64,000 bases of DNA, taken from NCBI RefSeq assembly GCF_025567465.1, contig NZ_JAOQKI010000006.1:99334-163333 (forward strand). The letters run 5' to 3'. Positions 8,133 through 16,514 of the stretch are shown piece by piece. The first letter of the stretch is position 1; the number at the start of each line of letters is the position of its first letter. A program made the translations under genes and the position numbers. Below the pieces are notes generated by a model. It made no database searches, had not been told where the DNA came from, and was given only the letters and a program-made list of their open reading frames with translations. Origin of the DNA: Roseburia_C amylophila (lineage in GTDB: Bacteria > Bacillota > Clostridia > Lachnospirales > Lachnospiraceae).

Positions 8133-9704
8133 CTATTCCAGTCCTGCTGCTGCAAGTATCCCCTGAATTGCCTTTGTATAATCTGTTCTCTTTGTCATCG
8201 CATGCAATTCTGCTGCCTTTTCCTCCGATACACCAAAATGGTCTGATAACTGCTGCAAAATCTGATTCTTCAGTCCTGCCATTTCGTCTGTTATCTCATA
8301 TTCCTGAGCCAGGTCTGCGCCATCTACGCATCTGCCATATCCACGAATCAGTGCGTCTAAAGCCATCTCGTTTTCATTGATTCCGCTTAAGCTCTCATAA
8401 GACTGATATTCTCTCTGTATGGAAGCCAGCACCTGTGCCTTCTTATAGAAATTCTCGTCTTTTCCCTTTACAGAAGAACCAGCTATGGTCTGGAATGCTG
8501 TTACATAGGAGCCGCTTGCAAAATCATCCTTTGCCTGCTGCATGTCCTGTCCATACTGCAAATTGGAGCTTCCCAGCAAAATCAAAATAAGAATGGAAAG
8601 TGCCATAATAAAAATCAGAATAACCGGCTTCTTTGGAAGAGGCGGCGTACGGTCTATTTCTTTTGGAGGCTTCTCTTTCTTTACCTTTGGTGCCTTCTCC
8701 TTCTTCGCCTTTTCCTTCTTTTCTTTTTTCTCTTTCTTGCCCTTCTTACCGGCTCCCTCGTCTGCATCCATCTCTTTTAAGATTTCTCTATTTTCGAATG
8801 AAATGCTGCCAAGGCTGTCATCTTCTGCAATCTTTGTATCATCCTCTTCTTCATCCGGTCCAAATAAAGCGGACATAATTTTACTGAAGAATCCCTGTTT
8901 TTTTCTCTTTTCCTTTGCTTCCTTTAAATCCTTTAATTCTTCGATACTTCCAAGGCGTTCAAATTCATCCTGGACCTCACTGTCCTCATCTTCTGAATGC
9001 TCTAATTCTTCTCCATTTTCATCTGCTTTCAGCAAATCGCCGATATCGGATAAGTCAGCATCTCCGGATAACATATCCATAAGATTAATGGCATCATCAT
9101 CTTCTGAAAGAAGCGGTTCCTCTTCCTCAGATTCTGTCTTTGATGCTTCCGGTATCTCCGCCGCCGAATCTTCATCCAGCGTATCAAAGAAGCCCAGCGT
9201 CTCTTCTTCCCCGGAAGCATCATCTTCCGGTGTTTTCGACGTATCCGGGTGTTCTTCCTCTCCGGAATCTCCAACCTTCTTCCGGACCGCATCCATGATA
9301 TCATTCACATCTTCCATCATATCTGATGCTGCAGACCCATCTGTTGCCATATCTGTGGTTCCTGATGAGATTGACTCCGAAGCTTTCTCGACATCGGATG
9401 TCTTGTCTTCATTGACATCAATATCTGCCTGATTTGATGCCTCTTCGTCTAATTCCATTTCGAATTCCTGCAGGAAATCATCTGCTGCTCCTGTTGCCAG
9501 CTCCTGTTCAAATTCACGCTGGAATCCTGTGCCGGAGTAGTCCTCGTGCTTCTTTTCCACCGGCTTTTTCTCCCGTTCTCTTGGCTTTGCAGCTTCTTCA
9601 TTCATTGATTGAATCAGATTCTCGATATCCTTCTTATTATTTCTTCTGTTAGCATCTGAAACTGAATTCAGCAAATCGTCCAGATAATCTTCACTCTTAC
9701 TCAA
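8133..9704 (-). CDS. Acidic single-pass membrane protein, function unknown
   Basis: 523 residues starting with TTG, which has a well-spaced GGAGG 7 bases upstream. Residues 1-300 are very rich in Glu, Asp and Ser and look disordered. Residues about 325-350 are a Lys/Glu repeat (KKGKKEKKEKKEKAKK), then a proline-rich joint, one membrane segment (about 359-378, VILIFIMALSILILILLG) and a helical C-terminal domain of about 145 residues. With a cytoplasmic basic juxtamembrane stretch the N-terminus would be inside and the C-terminal domain outside. I recognise no family. Its position before hisH suggests co-transcription but not a shared role. The low-complexity part makes homology claims unreliable. 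Confidence 0.85.
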   Translation of the reverse strand: MSKSEDYLDDLLNSVSDANRRNNKKDIENLIQSMNEEAAKPREREKKPVEKKHEDYSGTGFQREFEQELATGAADDFLQEFEMELDEEASNQADIDVNEDKTSDVEKASESISSGTTDMATDGSAASDMMEDVNDIMDAVRKKVGDSGEEEHPDTSKTPEDDASGEEETLGFFDTLDEDSAAEIPEASKTESEEEEPLLSEDDDAINLMDMLSGDADLSDIGDLLKADENGEELEHSEDEDSEVQDEFERLGSIEELKDLKEAKEKRKKQGFFSKIMSALFGPDEEEDDTKIAEDDSLGSISFENREILKEMDADEGAGKKGKKEKKEKKEKAKKEKAPKVKKEKPPKEIDRTPPLPKKPVILIFIMALSILILILLGSSNLQYGQDMQQAKDDFASGSYVTAFQTIAGSSVKGKDENFYKKAQVLASIQREYQSYESLSGINENEMALDALIRGYGRCVDGADLAQEYEITDEMAGLKNQILQQLSDHFGVSEEKAAELHAMTKRTDYTKAIQGILAAAGLE

Positions 9705-9793
9705 ATTTATACCTCCATGTATCCAAGTTGCCTGTATATCTGCTTACAGGGTCTGCCACAACATCTCCCAGCAGATGCCGGACAGCGTAAAGG

Positions 9794-9824
9794 AAAGGGA
9801 TGTGATGTAACATCACACCCCTTT
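9794..9824 (-). terminator. Hairpin after cheV
   Basis: AAAGGGATGTGATG and CATCACACCCCTTT form a long stem around TAA. Read on the minus strand it is followed by CCTTT, 15 bp after the cheV stop codon. The U tract is short, so this is a moderate terminator. Confidence 0.65.
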
Positions 9825-9839
9825 GTCTGCGTTCTTTCC

Positions 9840-10745
9840 TTACTTTCCAGTCTGGTCAATCAGTCTGTCGATAGCCTGTACCAGACTTCCAATCTCCGGT
9901 TTAGTCAATTGGGCGTCTGCTCCGAGTGATTCACCTTTTCTTCTCATTTCATCATTTACCAGGGAAGAGAAAATGATTACCGGAATATCATGCATGTTAT
10001 CGTTCTCTTTTACCAGTTTTGTTAACCGGTGTCCGTCCATCAATGGCATCTCGATATCTGTAATAATACAATGTACTTTATCTTTTACATTGCCGGCTTT
10101 CTCATAAGCACAAAGCTTGTCCCATGCTTCCTGTCCGTTCGTATTGACATTCAGGTTGGTATAACCTGCTTTCTTCAGACAATCTGTAATCAATTTACTT
10201 AATAATGGGGAATCCTCTGCGATCATAATCGGGGAATCATTACGGTTACGATTTTCCAGATGCTCTACATCAGATACCTTAAGTCCTGTTTCCGGGCTGA
10301 TATCAGAAATAATTTTTTCAAAGTCAAGAATAACAATCAACTGTCCATCCAGTTTAATGACTCCGGTTGATACACCCTTGTCCTGGACATTAATTGTTGC
10401 ATCCGGTTTGATAATCTCTGACCAGGAGACACGATGAATTCCAATAACCTGATCTACATGGAATGCAATATTTAATTTATTAAAGTTTGTGATAATAAAC
10501 AAACCTTTTCCTTCTTCATCCTGCATACCAAGGCATCTTCTCAGGCTGATTACCGTCAGCATGGTATCTCGTGGCATAAAGATTCCTTCCACACTCGGAT
10601 GTGCATTTGGTACCGGGGTTACCGGCTGATAGGATAAAATCTCACGAATCTTCGCTACGTTAATTCCGTAATGATTATCCCCTAAAGTAAACTCCAGCAC
10701 TTCCAGTTCGTTCGTACCATTTTCTAACAGAATATTTGTCTCCAT
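9840..10745 (-). CDS. cheV: Chemotaxis coupling protein CheV (CheW plus receiver)
   Basis: Couples chemoreceptors to CheA and is tuned by phosphorylation. 301 residues: a CheW domain (about 10-155, with LEFTLGDNHYGINVAKIREIL) followed by a CheY-like receiver (about 172-298). The receiver has the acidic pair in AEDSP (176-177), phosphoacceptor Asp230 in IITDIEMPLMDG and Lys282 in LTKPE. It is a single-gene unit by position: no cheA, cheY or receptor gene is near. With the FliD-like gene 5 kb away it hints that the organism is motile or descends from a motile ancestor. Confidence 0.95.
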   Translation of the reverse strand: METNILLENGTNELEVLEFTLGDNHYGINVAKIREILSYQPVTPVPNAHPSVEGIFMPRDTMLTVISLRRCLGMQDEEGKGLFIITNFNKLNIAFHVDQVIGIHRVSWSEIIKPDATINVQDKGVSTGVIKLDGQLIVILDFEKIISDISPETGLKVSDVEHLENRNRNDSPIMIAEDSPLLSKLITDCLKKAGYTNLNVNTNGQEAWDKLCAYEKAGNVKDKVHCIITDIEMPLMDGHRLTKLVKENDNMHDIPVIIFSSLVNDEMRRKGESLGADAQLTKPEIGSLVQAIDRLIDQTGK

Positions 10746-10856
10746 TTATGTTTTCCTCCCAAGGTCATTTCTTAGAATATTTCTATTTCGAATTATAACA
10801 TAATATCACATAAAAATGCACCGTTTTTTTACAATTCTCTAGATATTTTTACCATT

Positions 10857-11570
10857 TTATAGATTACAGGTCTTATGTACCGTGTTTTCGACTACTTCCA
10901 GAGAGATTTTACTCAAATCTTCCGGTGTACTTTCCGGCACCTCAAAGAGTAAAACCGTATCTGTACCACTTCCTGCTTCAATAGTTCCCTGATATGTTCC
11001 AAAGTCATTTAACAGAATTGTGACCTGTGCAACAGCTTCCACGCTGTCATTTAACGTCACGCGGAATGACACCTTGCGGCTTAACATATCACAAGCTACT
11101 GCTTCCGTTCCAGCATTCTCTAAATGAAAATGTAAAACCAGGTATTTATTTCCGGCATCCGGCTCTACCATATAGGATGAATTCTGCTGATAAACTGTTG
11201 CAAATTCCGCACCGGTGTACTGCGTATCAATACCCGGTATTGCTACTGCATCGTTTAAGGACACACTGTTGTCCGATGCCGCATTCTCCGGAGTTCCTGT
11301 TGCATCTCCACCTTCTGATGACATCTGCTCAGTGGAATCCGGCTGTTCCACAGCCTCGGTATCTGCAGTCTCTGTTGTCTCTTCACTCTTCGATAGTCTT
11401 ACAATTCCATCCTGCTGCTTTATATTATACTTTGATACTACATGTGCTGCATAATCTACAATTGTCTGTTCTTCCTGCTCCGTTAATTCAATCGGCTGCT
11501 CTCCGCATCCACCTAATAATAACGCAGCCAACAGCACACATGCCGTTGTTTTTATCTTTCTGTCCCTCAT
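10857..11570 (-). CDS. Lipoprotein with DUF4352-like domain
   Basis: 237 residues. The ATG at 11570 is preferred because AAGGAG lies 5 bases upstream; a GTG two codons earlier overlaps that site. The N-terminus MRDRKIKTTACVLLAALLLGGC is a lipoprotein signal with lipobox LGGC, so it is predicted to be anchored outside the membrane. A Thr/Glu/Ser-rich linker (about 60-110) leads to a beta-rich domain (about 115-237) in which KYLVLHFHLENAGTEAV and the C-terminal LLFEVPE are typical of the DUF4352/telomeric-repeat-like fold of secreted proteins. It is 51 bp downstream of the histidine kinase gene and may be part of that regulon. Ligand unknown. Confidence 0.85.
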   Translation of the reverse strand: MRDRKIKTTACVLLAALLLGGCGEQPIELTEQEEQTIVDYAAHVVSKYNIKQQDGIVRLSKSEETTETADTEAVEQPDSTEQMSSEGGDATGTPENAASDNSVSLNDAVAIPGIDTQYTGAEFATVYQQNSSYMVEPDAGNKYLVLHFHLENAGTEAVACDMLSRKVSFRVTLNDSVEAVAQVTILLNDFGTYQGTIEAGSGTDTVLLFEVPESTPEDLSKISLEVVENTVHKTCNL

Positions 11571-11621
11571 AGGCACTCCTTAACTTATCAATCTATTCCT
11601 ATGTTAGCATTTTTCCGGCTT

Positions 11622-13160
11622 TCAGGCAATAGTTATTTCACATTCTTCCTCGTTATCATCGCGATTGCTGGTGTCTAATTCTATCCAGAATTCCACACCA
11701 TCCTCATGGTTAATGACTCCGCACTGCTGATGCATGGAATCCATAATTGCTTTTACAATGGACAGACCAATTCCGCTGCCTCCATAAGCTCTGGTTCTTG
11801 CTTTATCTACCTTATAGAATTTAATCCAGATATTATCAATGTCTTCTTCCGGAATCGGCTTTCCTGTATTAAACACGCTGACTCTTACTACATCCTGCTT
11901 ACATTTATAAGAAATTTTAATCCGGTTTTCACCTTCCAAATGGTTGATTGCATTGCTCAGATAATTGGTTATAACTTCTTCTATCTTAAATTCATCCGCC
12001 CATACAAAAAGCGGCTGCTCGTCAAATTCCAGAATAGCTTCCTTCTGTTCTAAGATAATGGCATTACTGGCAGTTACTCCACGTATCAGTTCGGTGATAT
12101 CAAACCGTTCCATCACAATAGCATCATTCCCAAATTCCAGCTGATTCAAAGTAAGAAGTTTCTTTACCATGCGGTTCATCTTCTCTGCTTCATCTGTAAT
12201 GACCTCACAATAGAAATTTCTGCTCTCCGGATCGTCCTGCACACATTCCTGTAAGCCTTCTGCATAACCCTGAATCAGTGCCAGCGGTGTCTTTAACTCA
12301 TGGGAAACATTTGACAGGAAATCTTTTCTCATCTCGTCAATCTGTTCCTTCTTTTCGATATCTATCTTCAATTCATTATTAGCACTCTTTAATTCCGATA
12401 TGGTCCGCTCTAAGATTTCCGATAGCTGGTTCATATGCTCGCCCAACTGTTCAATCTCATTATCTCCCTTGACCTCATACTTCGCATCAAAGTCGAATTC
12501 TGCCATTTTCTTGGATATATCTGTAAGCTGCAGAATTGGGTTAGTAATACGACGTGTAACAAAAAAAATGATAATACCACTCACTATTACCGCAACAACT
12601 CCTACATCCATCAGCAGACGATTAGACACCTGCGCACTTTCCTTGATACTTTCCAATGGAGTTCTCGCCAGCAAAAGATTACCATCTGCCAGGGTTCCCC
12701 AGAGAATCAGATAATCCGATTCCAGCCTGGTATCCTCTTTTTCTCCCATGACATAATTGTCGTTTGCTTTCAGTACTTTCATATTAAGATGCATATCATC
12801 ATTCTGCACACTTGCCATGATAATTTCCATAAACTGCATCCTGAGATTTTCCACACCATTGGTAGAAGAACGCACTACTGTACCATCAGATGTAATGATT
12901 AAAATCGTCAGGTTACCATTGGAACAGATTTTTTCAAAATCTATATCATAATCTGATGTATTTAAGATTCCCTGTTCACTGGCCGCATTAATCTGCTGAA
13001 ACCCATTTTCCAGCACTTCCTGTTTATAGCGGGTATAATAGCCTTCCAGCAGGGTAACATTAAGAAGCCAGCACAGTAATACCGTGCCGGCCACTAATCC
13101 AACGATAGTCAATGTAATCTGCGTTGTAATGGAATGCTGCTTTTTCTTATTCTTTGCCAT
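11622..13160 (-). CDS. Membrane sensor histidine kinase
   Basis: 512 residues. Membrane segments at about 15-37 and 182-202 enclose an extracytoplasmic sensor domain. A HAMP linker (203-255) and coiled coil lead to the HisKA domain with phosphoacceptor His287 in FLSNVSHELKTPLALIQGYAEGL. The HATPase domain has N-box ITNYLSNAINH, and the G boxes are seen as FNTGKPIPEED and YGGSGIGLSIVKAIM. It is 22 bp downstream of its response regulator gene. The signal is unknown. The arrangement regulator-kinase-lipoprotein suggests an envelope-stress role, which is inference. Confidence 0.95.
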   Translation of the reverse strand: MAKNKKKQHSITTQITLTIVGLVAGTVLLCWLLNVTLLEGYYTRYKQEVLENGFQQINAASEQGILNTSDYDIDFEKICSNGNLTILIITSDGTVVRSSTNGVENLRMQFMEIIMASVQNDDMHLNMKVLKANDNYVMGEKEDTRLESDYLILWGTLADGNLLLARTPLESIKESAQVSNRLLMDVGVVAVIVSGIIIFFVTRRITNPILQLTDISKKMAEFDFDAKYEVKGDNEIEQLGEHMNQLSEILERTISELKSANNELKIDIEKKEQIDEMRKDFLSNVSHELKTPLALIQGYAEGLQECVQDDPESRNFYCEVITDEAEKMNRMVKKLLTLNQLEFGNDAIVMERFDITELIRGVTASNAIILEQKEAILEFDEQPLFVWADEFKIEEVITNYLSNAINHLEGENRIKISYKCKQDVVRVSVFNTGKPIPEEDIDNIWIKFYKVDKARTRAYGGSGIGLSIVKAIMDSMHQQCGVINHEDGVEFWIELDTSNRDDNEEECEITIA

Positions 13161-13182
13161 ATATCTTCCACCTTATCACATT

Positions 13183-13869
13183 CTATTGCGGTGCATCAAT
13201 GTCCAGCTTATAGCCCATACCCCAGATTGTCTTGATATAATCCCCTTTTTCGCCCATCTTGCTACGCAGCTTTTTCACATGGGTATCGATGGTTCTGGCA
13301 TCACCGAAATAATCATAATTCCATACATGATTCAGAATTTTCTCACGGGATAAAGCAATTCCCTTATTCTCCATGAAATATGCCAGAAGCTCAAATTCTT
13401 TATAGCTCAAATCAATATTTTTGCCGTCAATTGTTACCATGTGGGCAGCCTTGTCCATTACAATGCCACCTACTTCCAGCACATCATCTTCCGTATAATT
13501 GCCGGTTCTCCGCAAAATTGCCTCTACCCTTGCCACCAGGATCTTCGGGCTGAATGGTTTACTGATATATTCATCCACACCAAGTTCAAATCCCAAAAGC
13601 TCATCACTTTCTTCACTCTTGGCTGTCAGCATGATAATCGGTGTCTTGGAACTTTCCCTGATTTCCCGGCATACATCCCAGCCGTTCATCTTCGGCATCA
13701 TAACATCCAGAATAATCAATGCAATATCTTTATTTTTATAAAATACGTCTAAGGCTTCTTCTCCGTCTCCTGCCTCTAACACTTCAAAGTTCTGTTTTAC
13801 CAGGAAATCCCTCACCAGCTTACGCATACGGCTTTCATCGTCTACCACCAGAATTTTACGTTTTTCCAT
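13183..13869 (-). CDS. OmpR/PhoB-family response regulator
   Basis: 228 residues. The receiver domain begins KILVVDDESRMRKLV (acidic pair about 10-11), has phosphoacceptor Asp about residue 54 in LIILDVMMPKMNGWD and Lys in YISKPFSP. The C-terminal winged-helix DNA-binding domain includes LSYKEFELLAYFMENKG, LSREKILNHVW, and ARTIDTHVKKLRSKMG, ending in the beta-wing IKTIWGMGYKL. It is the first gene of a two-component operon followed by its kinase. Confidence 0.96.
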   Translation of the reverse strand: MEKRKILVVDDESRMRKLVRDFLVKQNFEVLEAGDGEEALDVFYKNKDIALIILDVMMPKMNGWDVCREIRESSKTPIIMLTAKSEESDELLGFELGVDEYISKPFSPKILVARVEAILRRTGNYTEDDVLEVGGIVMDKAAHMVTIDGKNIDLSYKEFELLAYFMENKGIALSREKILNHVWNYDYFGDARTIDTHVKKLRSKMGEKGDYIKTIWGMGYKLDIDAPQ

Positions 13870-13937
13870 ATTTGCTTCCCTCTTCTTTTTTCTATAGTTT
13901 AACGGATAAATATGTCAAATTTGTGTTCTTCTGCGAT

Positions 13938-14525
13938 TTAATTCTGTTTTTCCAAAGCATCCAGTGCCGCTTCTCTTTCATCCAGTTCCTGTTCCCACTC
14001 TTCATATTTATTAATGATTTTCGTCTCATAATTTAAGATTGTGGTACTGCCACTGGTAAGGCTGATGGCAAACATGGCAATAACAATGATAATCAGCACA
14101 ATATTCACAGAAAGTAAGATGCGGCAGCGCTTCTGTAATTTCGTTTCCTGTTGTTCCTCTGAATTTTTATCAGCATTTTCGTTTGGGTGCTCACCAGATT
14201 TTTCTTTGCCAGCTACATGGTCAAGGTCTAAGCCCATATCTTTCACCGGAATACCTGGTATTTCGGATGCATCCACCCCGGGCAGCCCTTTCAGATAATC
14301 CTGCAATTCTTTTAGATAGGCATATCCTATCGGTGTATGGAACAATTCCTGAGCCATGATTCTCTGGTAGATTTCCTGTACCATCTGTGGATTATCCATA
14401 TTCATATTATCATGTATGTACTGGATTCCTTCCACTTCCTTTTTTGCCAATTTTGCCTGATCTTCATTTTCAAATACGAATCCACTTACTTCCCAGACTT
14501 TGCCATCTAATTCTTTTTGTTCCAT
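13938..14525 (-). CDS. Single-pass membrane protein, function unknown
   Basis: 195 residues. The soluble N-terminal region contains GYAYLKELQDYLKGLPGV (about 67-84) preceded by a helical segment. A charged linker rich in Asn, Glu and Lys leads to one membrane segment (about 135-155) and a short C-terminal coiled coil ending in EEWEQELDEREAALDAL. No family is recognised with certainty. It lies 15 bp downstream of the SseB-like gene, so the two are probably co-transcribed. Confidence 0.85.
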   Translation of the reverse strand: MEQKELDGKVWEVSGFVFENEDQAKLAKKEVEGIQYIHDNMNMDNPQMVQEIYQRIMAQELFHTPIGYAYLKELQDYLKGLPGVDASEIPGIPVKDMGLDLDHVAGKEKSGEHPNENADKNSEEQQETKLQKRCRILLSVNIVLIIIVIAMFAISLTSGSTTILNYETKIINKYEEWEQELDEREAALDALEKQN

Positions 14526-14540
14526 ATTTCCTCCTGCAAT

Positions 14541-15866
14541 TTACAATCCCAGAAAAGTCTTTTTATAAAATGGTGCAACCTCACCAATCAGCTCCATTGC
14601 CTTTTCATCTGCTTCATGCATATCAAGACGCATATAGCCAAGGGACGGCTTTACAGCTTCAGCAATTCCTTCAAAGACGCTCTTTCTCTCACCCTTAAAC
14701 TCTACAACCAGCAAATAACTAATGTCATCCTTACGTTCAATCTTCGTTACCAGATATGCTTTCTTGATATTCTTCTGTTTCTTCATATATTCACTGAGTA
14801 TCTGTTTCAGTTCATCCGCCTCCGCAATTGGCTCACCAACAAACACACCCGTTTTCTTTTCAACAAGATTGCCAGATGCCATCTCAGCTTCCTGCCTCTT
14901 ATAGCGTTTGAAATAACCTATAATAATTTTCTTCCGGTTCTCTTCTACCCGAAGTTCCATACTGCCCGGATTGATTACAAAATCTCGCTCTCCTGCAATC
15001 TTCATCAGCTGATCAAAACTGACTTTCTGTCCCTTCCATTCCTTTACATTATAAATCTTCTGGAAACTCTGCCAGTCTGTATACACCGGCATCCACTGTG
15101 CTCCATTGCTATCCTGTAACAATGCAAACTGAAGGGCTGTTCCCTTTTTTCCGTCTGCATCCTTTTCTTCCTTCGGGTCCTCTACCACTTTTACCGGACA
15201 TAAGAATTCCCCGCGGACTACCTCTTTTAACATACGGTCACATAAGAACTGCTCCGCACGTTTCCACTGTTCATCTTTCTTTTCTTCAAATAAAATCTGT
15301 CTGTGTCTTGCCATTGCAAGAATCAGAGCCGGATTTACAACCGGAATCTGTGCTTTGGAAAGCTCGGAAAAATCCGGTGGTGGAAGCAAGTCATCTCTTT
15401 TTAATCTGCAGGAATAGCTTCCCACATCCAGTATCAGATCTTCCATACCCCACCAGTGGAGGTTTGCCCAGAAGAACATCTGCTTGTCTCCTCTGATTCC
15501 TTTTAATTCCAGTTCTACATTCTGCTCTTTATAATGTTCTATTGCCTTTTGGGCAAATTCTTTCGTTGAAAAGATTAATACACTTCCGTCCCCCATAACA
15601 CGCGGGTAACCGGTATGCTTGTCCCATGCGCAGTAAAGCTCTTTGCATCCCTTTATTTTATCTGCCAGAATCTTGTTAAACACTTCTATCTTCTTTAAAA
15701 AGTTATCTGCCACAAAGGTTTTCTTCTTATGATGTACTTCTGCAGAACGAATCAGAAATTCCAGTTCCTCTAAAGTAAGCTTTGCAAGCTCCTGTTCATC
15801 CGGCATTTCATAATTCAAAAGATGGGTCTCTAATAATTCTTCTTTACGCTCTTTACTAATTTCCAT
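14541..15866 (-). CDS. SseB-family protein with N-terminal extension
   Basis: 441 residues. The middle (about 225-305) resembles the SseB N-terminal domain, with WMPVYTDWQSF and DFVINPGSMELRV, and the last 90 residues resemble the SseB C-terminal domain, with KKAYLVTKIERKDDISYLLV and a final APFYKK. SseB was named for enhanced serine sensitivity in E. coli; its biochemical role is not settled. The first 200 residues are an extension not present in short SseB proteins. No signal peptide or membrane segment is seen, so it is probably cytoplasmic. It starts a two-gene unit with the one-TM protein. Confidence 0.75.
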   Translation of the reverse strand: MEISKERKEELLETHLLNYEMPDEQELAKLTLEELEFLIRSAEVHHKKKTFVADNFLKKIEVFNKILADKIKGCKELYCAWDKHTGYPRVMGDGSVLIFSTKEFAQKAIEHYKEQNVELELKGIRGDKQMFFWANLHWWGMEDLILDVGSYSCRLKRDDLLPPPDFSELSKAQIPVVNPALILAMARHRQILFEEKKDEQWKRAEQFLCDRMLKEVVRGEFLCPVKVVEDPKEEKDADGKKGTALQFALLQDSNGAQWMPVYTDWQSFQKIYNVKEWKGQKVSFDQLMKIAGERDFVINPGSMELRVEENRKKIIIGYFKRYKRQEAEMASGNLVEKKTGVFVGEPIAEADELKQILSEYMKKQKNIKKAYLVTKIERKDDISYLLVVEFKGERKSVFEGIAEAVKPSLGYMRLDMHEADEKAMELIGEVAPFYKKTFLGL

Positions 15867-15977
15867 GTTCTTCTCCTATATCTTTCCTTAAAACAATCAC
15901 GTTATTTCTATTTTAATATAAAAATGCTATAAAGTAAAATAGAATCCTTCCGGATTCTACTTTATCTTTCACGCAGT

Positions 15978-16496
15978 TTACATCAGTTCTTCAATGACTC
16001 CTGTTTCATTGTATTTTCTGCAGTCAATGACACGCTGATTGGAAGAACCTTTGAATTTTAATGTAATATCATATAGCTCTGCCACATAAGGGCCATCCAC
16101 CAGCACATCGATTAAGGATAATAATTCTTTCGTATCCTCGGTATATCTTCTTCCCTCCGGTACCAAATCCTTATCCAGTACATATCCGGTATATGCCCAT
16201 ATGTCTTTTTCCGGATGTTCCGTCCGCACCCGCTTGATAAACGGAAGCAGTGCATGCTGGTTTTCCGGTTCAAAAGGGTCTCCTCCCAAAAGAGTCAGTC
16301 CCTTGATATAGGGAGATTCCAAAGATGCAAGAATTTCATCTTCTACTTCTTTTGTAAATTCCTCTCCATTTTTAAAATCCCATGTTTCCGGCTGAAAACA
16401 CTCTTTACAGTGGTTCCGGCAGCCGGATACAAACAGCACCGTTCTTACACCGGTGCCGTTCGCAATATCATTATATTTAATCGCTGAATAATGCAT
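15978..16496 (-). CDS. nrdG: Anaerobic ribonucleotide reductase activating protein
   Basis: Radical SAM enzyme that installs the glycyl radical on NrdD. 172 residues, the normal length. The SAM cluster motif is CRNHCKECFQ (C-x3-C-x2-C, about residues 26-33), followed by the Gly-rich LLGGDPFEPEN. The start lies 18 bp downstream of nrdD on the same strand, and the two products work as a pair. Confidence 0.97.
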   Translation of the reverse strand: MHYSAIKYNDIANGTGVRTVLFVSGCRNHCKECFQPETWDFKNGEEFTKEVEDEILASLESPYIKGLTLLGGDPFEPENQHALLPFIKRVRTEHPEKDIWAYTGYVLDKDLVPEGRRYTEDTKELLSLIDVLVDGPYVAELYDITLKFKGSSNQRVIDCRKYNETGVIEELM

Positions 16497-16514
16497 TTTC
16501 TTTTCACTTTCTTT

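Noticed and set aside
8542..9432. 296-codon plus-strand frame rich in Ser and Phe
   Set aside because: It is exactly antisense to the acidic membrane protein gene; the Ser runs are the reverse of Glu/Asp codons. No ribosome binding site.
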